Source: Pseudomonas protegens CHA0
GTDB taxonomy: Bacteria; Pseudomonadota; Gammaproteobacteria; Pseudomonadales; Pseudomonadaceae
Direction: 5' to 3'
Assembly (NCBI RefSeq): GCF_000397205.1
Contig: NC_021237.1
Coordinates: 3,163,001 to 3,227,000, forward strand
Length of the DNA stretch: 64,000 bases
Below, one piece after another: positions 8,824-15,941 of this stretch. Below the pieces are notes generated by a model. The model made no database searches. It saw only the letters and a program-made list of their open reading frames with translations, and had not been told where the DNA came from. The position numbers and the translations under genes were made by a program. Position 1 is the stretch's first letter, and each line of letters begins with the position of its first letter.

Positions 8824-9618
8824 ATGAAAAGCGTCGCACTGATAACGATTCATGGCATGGGGAAAATCAAACCGGGATATTTTCGAGATCTTGAAGAGGG
8901 GGTCATCGAAAAGCTCGGGAGTAAGCGGTGGGATAAAGTATCCTTCAAGAACATACAGTATGCCCCTATTTTACAAGGTCCTCAGGATAAATTATGGGAT
9001 GCCATGTTGAAGGAGAAAACCAATGAGTTTGATGCACTGAAAATACGACAGTTTTTTCTGTTTGGTTTTGGGGATGCCGGCTCTTTGGAATACAGTGCGC
9101 AAAAGGACCCTCGAAAATATCTTGATGTCCAAAAAGAAATCCAAAATGTTTTGCTGTCTGCATTCAAAGAGTGTGGTAATGATCCGAATACGCCAATAGT
9201 CTTGATTGCTCAGTCTTTGGGCTGCCAAGTCATATCGAATTATCTATGGGATGCCCAAAATGGAAGGTATATATTTTCATCGCCCAATACCGGTCCGGAG
9301 GCGAATTTTCTTAAGCTGAAGTCGCTCAATAATCTAATTACAACGGGGTGCAATATCCCCATCTTCGTTTCAGGTCTGGACGCAAGGGTTTGCTTTGATC
9401 CGCCAAGCCCCAATTTTACCTGGGATAACTACTATGATCAGGATGACGTATTAGGCTGGCCATTACGCCAACTTGGAAAGAATTACAATATTGTTCATGA
9501 TCATTCGATTAATGCCGGTGGCATACTTTCGTCATGGAACGTCGCGAGCCATGGTGAGTATTGGTCTGACAAAGATGTAATTTCCGCAGTGTCGACAAGA
9601 CTAATGGAATACCTGTAG
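8824..9618 (+). CDS. Alpha/beta hydrolase, lipase-like
   Basis: 264 residues from ATG 8824, which has AGGAG upstream; the longer frame from 8779 lacks one. The fold is alpha/beta hydrolase: HGMG (residues 10-13) looks like an oxyanion-hole motif after a hydrophobic strand, the nucleophile elbow is AQSLG with Ser131 (a GxSxG variant), and SHGEYW supplies a likely catalytic His243; an Asp around residues 186-192 could complete the triad. No signal peptide. Codon use is AT-rich compared with neighbours, suggesting horizontal acquisition. Position near a VgrG gene raises the idea of a type VI lipase effector, which is inference. Confidence 0.72.
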   Translation: MKSVALITIHGMGKIKPGYFRDLEEGVIEKLGSKRWDKVSFKNIQYAPILQGPQDKLWDAMLKEKTNEFDALKIRQFFLFGFGDAGSLEYSAQKDPRKYLDVQKEIQNVLLSAFKECGNDPNTPIVLIAQSLGCQVISNYLWDAQNGRYIFSSPNTGPEANFLKLKSLNNLITTGCNIPIFVSGLDARVCFDPPSPNFTWDNYYDQDDVLGWPLRQLGKNYNIVHDHSINAGGILSSWNVASHGEYWSDKDVISAVSTRLMEYL

Positions 9619-9695
9619 ATGTATTTTAAATGCCCCGGCGTCCAAGTTTGTCAATGGAGTCCACGCTGGGGCAACGGTATACCTGAAAAGCTCTG

Positions 9696-10367
9696 ATGAA
9701 TATCAAACTATGTGAGGGACAGGTTATGCTTTCAACGCCTCAGCGTCCTGAAATAGACAACAATACGATAAAGTTGCAAGTGGGCATAATAGCTATGGTG
9801 CTTGCGAATGTAACGGACTTTCTTTCGGGAGGGGACATAACTTCTATAAGTGCTTCGTATCATGAGAGTGAATGGGGGCGCAATTTGTTTGTTGGGTTGC
9901 TTTTTGCGATATCTGCTTTTATGCTCGCGTACAATGGCTTTTCGCGAAAAGAGATGTTGCTTAGTAAAGTGGCGGCCGTTGCCGCATTTGGTGTTGCAAC
10001 ATTTCCATGCGGGTGTAATGGATATATAGAAATCATACCTCATGTGCACTATGTTTCTGCTGCTGTGATGTTTTCCATATTGGCTTATTTTTGTTACTTG
10101 TTTCGTGGGCGTGCTGAGTCCAAGGGGCATGTTGAGGCAAGGCGGCGATCGGTGATTTATACTTTCTGTGGCGTCGCAATAGTTTTGTCAATGCTGGTGA
10201 TGGTTGTTGATCATGTTTTTAATGAAGCGTTGTCTGGCTTTAACTCGAGGCTTACTTTTTATTGTGAGCGGGTCGGTCTGATCGCATTCGGCATATCCTG
10301 GTTGACCGCCAGTAAGTTGCTTCCGGTCATTTCTGCGGTCGACGAGAGGACTCATCCATTTAAATAG
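9696..10367 (+). CDS. Integral membrane protein of unknown function
   Basis: A 223-residue protein with about six hydrophobic segments (for example VGIIAMVLANVTDF, LFVGLLFAISAFMLAY, VSAAVMFSILAYFCYLF, VIYTFCGVAIVLSMLVMVV). Topology resembles small DUF998/FRAG1-like six-helix proteins, but I cannot assign it. It lies downstream of the lipase-like gene in the same orientation and shares its AT-rich composition. A role as membrane immunity partner to the hydrolase would fit the layout but is untested. The start may instead be the in-frame ATG 9726 (MLSTPQRPEI). Confidence 0.65.
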   Translation: MNIKLCEGQVMLSTPQRPEIDNNTIKLQVGIIAMVLANVTDFLSGGDITSISASYHESEWGRNLFVGLLFAISAFMLAYNGFSRKEMLLSKVAAVAAFGVATFPCGCNGYIEIIPHVHYVSAAVMFSILAYFCYLFRGRAESKGHVEARRRSVIYTFCGVAIVLSMLVMVVDHVFNEALSGFNSRLTFYCERVGLIAFGISWLTASKLLPVISAVDERTHPFK

Positions 10368-10422
10368 ACTTTTCAGTTGGAAAGTCACATGTTGGAATCA
10401 TTAACTAAGCGGAAAGAAACGG

Positions 10423-11019
10423 ATGTTTGACGAGCTGATATTTACCGGTGAAACGCCTGCAAAAGAGGGTGCCTATGCCGGTGGTGGGGCCTGCCTGCCC
10501 ACGGAGCTGGCTTGGCCCTGTTCGCCTGATGGAGTGCCGCTGACACACCTGGTGGCCTTTCCTGGACGTTGGTTTTCAGAGGCCCTGATCGATAGGAGTT
10601 ATTGGGTTTCGGTTTTTGTACCGTACTTGCCGGGCGAGGTCGGCCACTATCGAAAGTTGCGTGCCGTCCAGGGACGCTCGCAAGCGGTTGTCATGGGCTA
10701 TGTTCGAGCCGGTTCCGAGCGGAATGAGGCTGTTCAGCCGATTTCAGATCGCGGGGCGGTACGGCTGGGGGTGAACCGCGACGTGGATGATGACGAGAAC
10801 CTGGCCTCGAAGCTGGATGGCGTGGACGCTTGGCTGCAGGCGCCTGTTTCAGCGGAGGCAGGGCGCAGAAGGGTATCCATTTATGGGGGCGATCTGGATA
10901 GAGCGCTGCCTGAGCACAAAGGCGTGCTTTCGGATGGCATGGGGTATCTGTTTCTGGATGAGGATTTTTCAGAGCGGATAGGCGCGGGGATTGGTCGGTT
11001 TTTTTTGCAGTTGGGGTAG
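10423..11019 (+). CDS. DUF1963-like protein
   Basis: A soluble 198-residue protein. The N-terminal GGGACLPTELAWPCSPDG followed by LTHLVAFPGRWF resembles the GG-x-P-x-x-x-WP and beta-strand pattern of DUF1963 (YwqG-like) proteins, often found in toxin/immunity loci. The rest (GMGYLFLDEDF) fits the same fold. The start ATG 10423 follows a purine-rich GCGGAAAGAAACGG. GC content returns to the chromosomal level within this gene. Function unknown. Confidence 0.6.
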   Translation: MFDELIFTGETPAKEGAYAGGGACLPTELAWPCSPDGVPLTHLVAFPGRWFSEALIDRSYWVSVFVPYLPGEVGHYRKLRAVQGRSQAVVMGYVRAGSERNEAVQPISDRGAVRLGVNRDVDDDENLASKLDGVDAWLQAPVSAEAGRRRVSIYGGDLDRALPEHKGVLSDGMGYLFLDEDFSERIGAGIGRFFLQLG

Positions 11020-11358
11020 GGGAGATGGCGCTATCGAAAGCAACGGCCAGGCCAGCGATTTTCGCTGAAAGGGCGTTTGACTGCGTGAACGGGCGCTGCT
11101 CGAACAATGCCAGCTGAGATGCTTCTAGATCGACGGAGAGGGCCAATGCTCTATCCCTTGGTCGGGGCCTGACCTAAGTATCTGTGGCCCTTGGCGGCTA
11201 ACCGTTTGGACTCACCTGTGTCGATGCTTTGTCGTTTGGGCTGACCGCTTTTGGTCAGAAGTTGCCTGTCGTGCTGACCGCCTGTTGTTGACCGAGGTAA
11301 GCATTGACGTAAAATCGCCGCCCCAAAAAATCAGCTTGCATAGCGAGAAGGAGCTTCG
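11020..11358. other. Gene-poor stretch
   Basis: About 340 bases between the DUF1963-like gene and the P-loop gene. I see no open frame with a credible start, no repeat element and no clear terminator. The last 15 bases carry the AAGGAG ribosome-binding site of the downstream gene. Confidence 0.5.
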
Positions 11359-11898
11359 ATGCAACGGGTGATGATTGTTGGTCAACCTGGATCAGGCAAA
11401 AGCACTTTGGCGCGTGAGCTTGGTCAGCGCACGGGCTTGCCGGTCGTTCATATCGACACTATCCACTGGCAGCCAGGGTGGATCGAACGAAGCCCGGACG
11501 AAAAGACGCGGCTTTGTCTCGATGTAGAGGCTCGAGATCGCTGGATATTCGAAGGTGGCCATTCAGCCACTTGGGACAACCGGGTGGCCCGTGCCGATCT
11601 TTTGATATGGATTGATCGTTCGGCGACGCTTCGATTCTTGCGCGTACTGCGCAGAACGCTGCTCCAACGCGGTCAGTCTCGGCCCGACTTGCCGGAGAAC
11701 TGCCCCGAGCTGCTGGCGAACCTGCCGGAGTTTTTTAGATTCATGTGGCGGACGAAAAAATCAGCGCGAGAAAAAATGCAGCAACTTGTAGCAACAGCGC
11801 CATCAGCTTGCCTCGTGGTTTGTCTGCGGTCTAATCGGGATATCGGCATTTTTCTCGCGAGTATGGGAAGTGCGACTGTCCAAGCTCTGCAGGATTGA
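11359..11898 (+). CDS. P-loop NTPase, adenylate-kinase/FlaR-like
   Basis: A 179-residue protein with a perfect Walker A motif GQPGSGKST at residues 7-15, then HIDTIHWQPGW, the signature of the AAA/adenylate-kinase-like 'DNA topology modulation' FlaR family. WIFEGGHSATWDNR and ADLLIWID (Walker B-like) follow at family spacing. An AAGGAG sits upstream of the ATG. The family probably phosphorylates a nucleotide or related small substrate; the FlaR name comes from historical annotation and does not prove a role in DNA topology. Confidence 0.8.
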   Translation: MQRVMIVGQPGSGKSTLARELGQRTGLPVVHIDTIHWQPGWIERSPDEKTRLCLDVEARDRWIFEGGHSATWDNRVARADLLIWIDRSATLRFLRVLRRTLLQRGQSRPDLPENCPELLANLPEFFRFMWRTKKSAREKMQQLVATAPSACLVVCLRSNRDIGIFLASMGSATVQALQD

Positions 11899-11922
11899 TC
11901 GACGGTTGACTGACTGCGGAAA

Positions 11923-11942
11923 CTGCCGCTTACGAGCGGCAG
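11923..11942. terminator. Hairpin after the P-loop gene
   Basis: A perfect 8-bp stem, CTGCCGCT/AGCGGCAG, with a TACG tetraloop, 25 bases past the stop codon of the P-loop gene and between convergent genes. There is no T-run, so if it terminates transcription it does so weakly or with Rho. Confidence 0.35.
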
Positions 11943-12021
11943 CTCCTGGCCGATTGTTGCCTGTCACGATCGGCCGCAATCGATCCATAGCAGACGTTTT
12001 CGCGCGTCGAATGCAGAGGGC

Positions 12022-12915
12022 TCAGCTTCTATATTTCAGCGCCTCCACCAATGCAGAAAAGGCGGGAGACGCTTGTCGCCTGTTCGGGTAATACAAATGG
12101 TAACCCTGAAACTCAGGGCACCAGTCGGCCAAGACTTCTTTGAGCCGGCCGTCAGCCAGATAGGGTGCTACCAATTCCTCTGGTACGTAGGCCAAGCCAA
12201 CGCCATCAACGGCGGCATTGAGTACGTGCATGATGCTGTTGAAAACAAGTTGTCCATCTGCCTTGACGGTAAAAGCCTGGCCATTACTTTCAAATTCCCA
12301 TGCGTAGATCGCCCCTGATGGTCTGTGTCGGATATTCACACAGTCATGCCCGGTCAGCTCATGGGGGGTTGTTGGTGCCGGGTTGCGTTCGAAATATTCT
12401 GGAGAGCCCACTACAGCCAACCGCCAATCTGGGCCTATGCGAACGGCGATCATGTCTTTGCTGATCGATTCGCCCATGCGAATGCCAGCATCGAATCGTT
12501 CCTCGACCACGTTGGTGAATCCATAGTCGATGTAGAACTCCAGTGTGATATCCGGGTAGCTCTTCAGGAAGCTTGCAAGCATTGGCCGAATGCACAACTC
12601 AATCTGATCATCAGTACAGGAAATACGAATCGTGCCACTGGGCTTGTCCCGCAGCTCGCCCAGCGCTTCAAGCTCGGCGGTGATCTGATCAAAAAGCGGA
12701 GCGATCGAGCGCATCAATCTTTCTCCCGCCTCTGTGGGCGACACATTGCGTGTCGTGCGGGCCAGCAGTCGTATCCCCAGTCTTTGTTCAAGTGCCCGGA
12801 TCGTATGACTCAGCGCAGAGGGAGTAATGCCCAGTTTAGCGGCGGCTTTCGTAAAGCTTTGATCTCGCGCCACCGCAAGAAAAGCTTGGAGATCGTTGAC
12901 TTTAGTACTGGCCAT
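12022..12915 (-). CDS. LysR family transcriptional regulator
   Basis: A 297-residue LysR-type regulator: winged helix-turn-helix in residues 1-60 (LQAFLAVARDQSFTKAAAKL, then SALSHTIRALEQRLGIRLLA) followed by a periplasmic-binding-like effector domain. It is divergent from the truncated hydrolase/MFS pair with about 95 bases between, the usual LysR arrangement in which the regulator controls the facing operon. The FESNGQAFTVKADGQL and YLADGRLKEVL segments are typical of the subgroup that regulates MFS exporters and aldo-keto or hydrolase genes. Confidence 0.9.
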   Translation of the reverse strand: MASTKVNDLQAFLAVARDQSFTKAAAKLGITPSALSHTIRALEQRLGIRLLARTTRNVSPTEAGERLMRSIAPLFDQITAELEALGELRDKPSGTIRISCTDDQIELCIRPMLASFLKSYPDITLEFYIDYGFTNVVEERFDAGIRMGESISKDMIAVRIGPDWRLAVVGSPEYFERNPAPTTPHELTGHDCVNIRHRPSGAIYAWEFESNGQAFTVKADGQLVFNSIMHVLNAAVDGVGLAYVPEELVAPYLADGRLKEVLADWCPEFQGYHLYYPNRRQASPAFSALVEALKYRS

Positions 12916-13011
12916 TGCTGAGTTTTTCTCAAAACCACATGAAGATTACGCCTACTAATCAAGATATTTCGAATCCGTCAAGCTCTGTCACATATCTGGA
13001 ACGGAGTACTG

Positions 13012-13332
13012 ATGATGAGCGAGACACCTGTAACCCTCCTCGAAGCTGCAGAAGCCTTGAACTCTCCAGGGCTTGATCGGCGCGCATTCGTAAAGGCCAG
13101 CGACGTCAGCATTGCGGCCCTGGGCGTCCTTTCAGTCGCAGGCGGTGCTGCCTTAGCAACTGACTCGAAAAGCGCTGTGAGCGCGCCGGAAGGCGCCAAC
13201 AATTTTTACAAAAGTGACAAGGTCACTGTGCAAAAGGTGACCTTCAAGAGCTCATACAGTCTTCAAATTGTGGGCAATCTTGTAACGCCCAAAAATCTGG
13301 ATAGAAACGCTAAAACGCCTGCAATTGTTTGA
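13012..13332 (+). pseudogene. Truncated alpha/beta hydrolase (5' remnant)
   Basis: An open frame of 106 residues that looks like the first third of an exported alpha/beta hydrolase. DRRAFVKASDV precedes a hydrophobic stretch ending in Ala-rich sequence, resembling a Tat or Sec signal, and YSLQIVGNLVTPKNL followed by AKTPAIV matches the beginning of the core domain, where family members continue with the HPMGA loop and catalytic Ser. Here a TGA follows PAIV and the MFS gene starts 15 bases later, so the catalytic part is gone. The clean junction suggests a deletion, leaving the exporter in place. Confidence 0.65.
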
Positions 13333-13346
13333 TGAGAGGTTTTTGA

Positions 13347-14558
13347 ATGACGGCTCAAGTATTCGACACCCCGGCAGGTGAGGCCCTCGGCACGCCGGAG
13401 ACTGGTGAACTGCCGGCTTACTGGAGTGGCATCTTTGCGATGACACTGTGCGTATTCGCGTTGATCGCCTCGGAGTTCATGCCTGTCAGTTTGCTCACGC
13501 CGATTGCATCGGATCTGCAAATCAGTGAAGGACTGGCCGGGTATGGGATCGCCATCTCCGGCGCCTTCGCGGTGCTGACAAGCCTTGCGATTTCCAGGCT
13601 AGTGGGTTCAATGGACCGCAAGACGCTGTTGCTTGTACTGACCGGGATTATGTGTGTGTCGGGGCTGGTGGTCGGTCTGGCGCCGAACTATACGGTGTAC
13701 ATGATTGGTCGTGCGCTGATCGGCGTGGTGATCGGTGGATTCTGGTCGATGTCGGCGGCAATGGCCATGCGCCTGGTACCTGCCCATAGCGTGACCAAGG
13801 CTCTGGCAATCTTCAACGGCGGCAATGCTTTGGCAACCGTAGTGGCCGCTCCGCTGGGAAGCTATCTGGGGAGTGTCATCGGTTGGCGGGGTGCTTTTTT
13901 CTGCCTTATTCCGGTAGCGATTATCGCGTTGATCTGGCAGTGGATCAGCCTGCCAGCCATGGCGCCGGCGCCGCGCAAACCGGGCGCTGGCAATGTCTTC
14001 CGATTGTTTAAGAGCCCATTGGTCAGTTTCGGCATGTTGAGTGTGGGCATTTTCTTCATGGGGCAGTTTGTATTGTTCACCTATCTGCGCCCGTTCCTGG
14101 AAACCGTCACAGGTGCAGATGTATCCCTGTTGTCGATGGTCCTGCTGGTCATCGGCGTGGCGGGTTTTGTCGGGACCGTTCTGATCGGCACTTTCCTGAA
14201 AACCGGAATGTACCGCGTCCTGGTCTGCATTCCACTCTTGATGGCCGCGATTGCACTTTCTTTGATTGTCCTTGGCGGCAAAGTCGTGGCAGCTTTTGTA
14301 CTGCTTGGGCTGTGGGGCCTGATCGCGACGGCGGCACCTGTGGGGTGGTGGTCGTGGTTGGCCAAGGCGCTGCCCAAGGATGCTGAAGCCGGTGGCGGCT
14401 TGATGGTGGCAGTCATTCAGCTATCCATTGCGCTGGGCTCTACCCTCGGTGGGCTGCTGTTCGACGGCAGCGGTTATCGCATGACATTTCTCGCAAGCTC
14501 TGTCTTGCTGGTACTCGCGGCAGTGATGGCCTTTTTCACATCGCGAAACCAGGTTTAA
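13347..14558 (+). CDS. MFS transporter (NepI/AraJ-like drug or sugar efflux)
   Basis: A 403-residue major facilitator with about twelve membrane segments. The N-terminal SEFMPVSLLTPIASDLQIS and GYGIAISGAFAVLTS are characteristic of the DHA1 subgroup containing NepI and AraJ. Motif A-like MDRKTLLL is present after the second helix. It starts 15 bases after the stop of the hydrolase remnant and is probably controlled by the divergent LysR gene. Substrate not predictable; export of a small metabolite is the family role. Confidence 0.88.
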   Translation: MTAQVFDTPAGEALGTPETGELPAYWSGIFAMTLCVFALIASEFMPVSLLTPIASDLQISEGLAGYGIAISGAFAVLTSLAISRLVGSMDRKTLLLVLTGIMCVSGLVVGLAPNYTVYMIGRALIGVVIGGFWSMSAAMAMRLVPAHSVTKALAIFNGGNALATVVAAPLGSYLGSVIGWRGAFFCLIPVAIIALIWQWISLPAMAPAPRKPGAGNVFRLFKSPLVSFGMLSVGIFFMGQFVLFTYLRPFLETVTGADVSLLSMVLLVIGVAGFVGTVLIGTFLKTGMYRVLVCIPLLMAAIALSLIVLGGKVVAAFVLLGLWGLIATAAPVGWWSWLAKALPKDAEAGGGLMVAVIQLSIALGSTLGGLLFDGSGYRMTFLASSVLLVLAAVMAFFTSRNQV

Positions 14559-14735
14559 TAGAAGGCAGACTGAGTAAGGCAGGCAACTGTCCACAATTTG
14601 TAAGATCGGATTTGATCCAACATCCGCTATTGGCCGTTTTCAACCACTTTTTAAAAACTTCTTTCCCTCTAAAAAACAAATCACCGTCCCCATTTGAAGC
14701 GCTCCGCGCCGCCCAGCAGTACGGAGCGCAACGCA

Positions 14736-14971
14736 TCAGGCTTGCAGCCGCCGGCCCATCACACCCAACAGGGCGCAACTGTCACGCAGCACGATTGCCG
14801 CTGCGTTGGAGATCTGTTGCAGATTGGCGTCGTCAGCATTCCCCGGCTCTGCGCGGGAGAGGCTTTCCAGCAGTTGAGTCATGGCCAGTAAAGGTGCCGC
14901 ACCCTTGGCATGTAGCACGTCCAATGGTGCGGTCTTGCTTATGAAACAGAGCCCCCGTCCGGGCGGCGCAT
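14736..14971 (-). pseudogene. Small helical ORF, probably frameshifted
   Basis: A run of plausible helical protein sequence (APLDVLHAKGAAPLLAMTQL, then ESLSRAEPGNADDANLQQIS, ending MGRRLQA) resembling the small Pseudomonas-specific proteins of about 70-90 residues (DUF3077-like, uncertain). The only start with a properly spaced ribosome-binding site is the ATG at 14969-14971 (AAGG eight bases before), but its frame hits TAA after ten codons; the body is in another frame. A one-base indel near the start would explain this. Alternatively a non-standard start is used. Confidence 0.35.
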
Positions 14972-15006
14972 TTTCAATGCCTTCCCCAGCACAACAATTC
15001 CCTCTC

Positions 15007-15110
15007 GTAGGAGTCGGCTTGCCGGCGAAGAGGGCGGTCTGGTCGTGCGCGGAATAAAGACAGTTCAGCGTTGTCCGGTCGGCTGTCTTCGCCGGCAAGC
15101 CGGCTCCTAC
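15007..15110. repeat. REP doublet (REPIN-like)
   Basis: Two inverted copies of the Pseudomonas extragenic palindrome, GTAGGAGTCGGCTTGCCGGC and GCCGGCAAGCCGGCTCCTAC, about 60 bases apart, forming a long imperfect hairpin. The same family recurs throughout the window, always outside coding sequence. Confidence 0.9.
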
Positions 15111-15133
15111 AACGTTCGCGCGTTCCTCTTGTG

Positions 15134-15151
15134 AATGAAGCTTTTATGACA
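15134..15151 (-). promoter_or_regulatory. Possible Pho box
   Basis: Read on the minus strand, TTGTCATAAAAGCTTCAT contains one near-perfect PhoB half-site (TGTCAT with an AAAA spacer) and a weaker second half-site 11 bases away. The spacing fits a Pho box and the P. aeruginosa Pdt locus responds to phosphate limitation. The orientation is opposite to the downstream genes, so this is tentative. Confidence 0.25.
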
Positions 15152-15255
15152 AAAGTTCGGTAGCACATGGCCACGCACGTCTTGGGTATGTAACGCGCTT
15201 GAGGGGGCCGCCAGGCCACTTTTTTAAGCCGAGGCGGGACGCCGGGAGTGAGGCT

Positions 15256-15867
15256 ATGGGGACTATGGAACGCTACTCGAAAGTGGGCATGCAGGAGCTG
15301 GATCAACGGCTGTCGAAGATCGTCGAGGCGGCGCGCAAGAAGCCGGTGTCGGTCTATCGCTACGGCGCGCCGTGGGTCTGGATCGTCTCCCAGGATGACT
15401 GGCAGGGTGCCTTGAAGGAGGTGGCCAGCTATATCCCGCCGGGGCATTCGCTGGTGCTGCTGCGTCCGCAGATCGATGAGTTGCTGGATCAGCACCGCGA
15501 TCTGCTCCAGGGCCTCAATGCCGAGCCCGGCATGCTGATCGCGCCGCGTACGGTGATGCACATTCTGTTGTTGCAGTTGCTGTATTCGGTGCCCAGCGAG
15601 CAGCAGCTGTATGAACAGCTCAGTTACAACCTGTTGTTCCGTTGGTTCGTCGGTCTGGATCTGAACCAGAAGGTCTGGAGCTTCAGTGTCCTGAGTCGTG
15701 ATATCGCCACGCTGTTGAACAACCCGCGGGCGGTGCAGTTGATCCAGAAAATCATCGGTGAAGTGTTTTGCGGCGCTCTGCTGCAAATGCCCGAGTTCTC
15801 GCTGAATTTTGCGCTGTTGCACACCTGGCTGGCGCGCCACGAAAACACCTCGATCAGCAGCAATTGA
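15256..15867 (+). CDS. phdA: PhdA-like protein: Phd antitoxin domain fused to transposase DUF772 domain
   Basis: 203 residues from ATG 15256 (GGGAG seven bases upstream). The first 55 residues resemble Phd/YefM antitoxins (VGMQELDQRLSKIVEAARKK, VYRYGAPWVWIVSQDDW). Residues about 95-165 match the N-terminal DUF772 domain of IS5-type transposases (LLLQLLYSVPSEQQLYEQLS, YNLLFRWFVGLDLNQKVW, SVLSRDIATLL), but no DDE catalytic domain follows and no toxin gene is adjacent. It heads a long same-strand run corresponding, from memory, to P. aeruginosa PA0691 (PhdA, 'prevent-host-death', implicated in phage-mediated lysis and eDNA release in biofilms). Function here, presumably DNA-binding control, is inferred. 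Confidence 0.75.
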   Translation: MGTMERYSKVGMQELDQRLSKIVEAARKKPVSVYRYGAPWVWIVSQDDWQGALKEVASYIPPGHSLVLLRPQIDELLDQHRDLLQGLNAEPGMLIAPRTVMHILLLQLLYSVPSEQQLYEQLSYNLLFRWFVGLDLNQKVWSFSVLSRDIATLLNNPRAVQLIQKIIGEVFCGALLQMPEFSLNFALLHTWLARHENTSISSN

Positions 15868-15941
15868 AGCGGCCAAACGCTGTGCAGACGGCGACGGCAA
15901 TGCGCGTACGCGCGCCAATTTTCAGTTTTTTAGGGGGCGGT

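Larger units (their letters stand above)
14972..15255. other. Intergenic region upstream of the Pdt-like operon
   Basis: Contains a paired extragenic palindrome (15007-15110), a possible PhoB-type repeat (15134-15151) and then about 100 bases of leader with no convincing sigma-70 boxes. In P. aeruginosa the exoprotein gene pdtA occupies this position; here no reading frame resembling a TpsA exoprotein is present. Confidence 0.55.

Noticed and set aside
15256..15867. Insertion sequence copy
   Set aside because: Only the DUF772 domain of a transposase is present; there is no catalytic DDE domain, no terminal inverted repeats, and it is the first gene of an operon.
14974..15918. 314-codon minus-strand frame opposite phdA
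   Set aside because: Low-complexity Gln/Arg/His-rich sequence running through the REP elements; the opposite strand has a clear gene.
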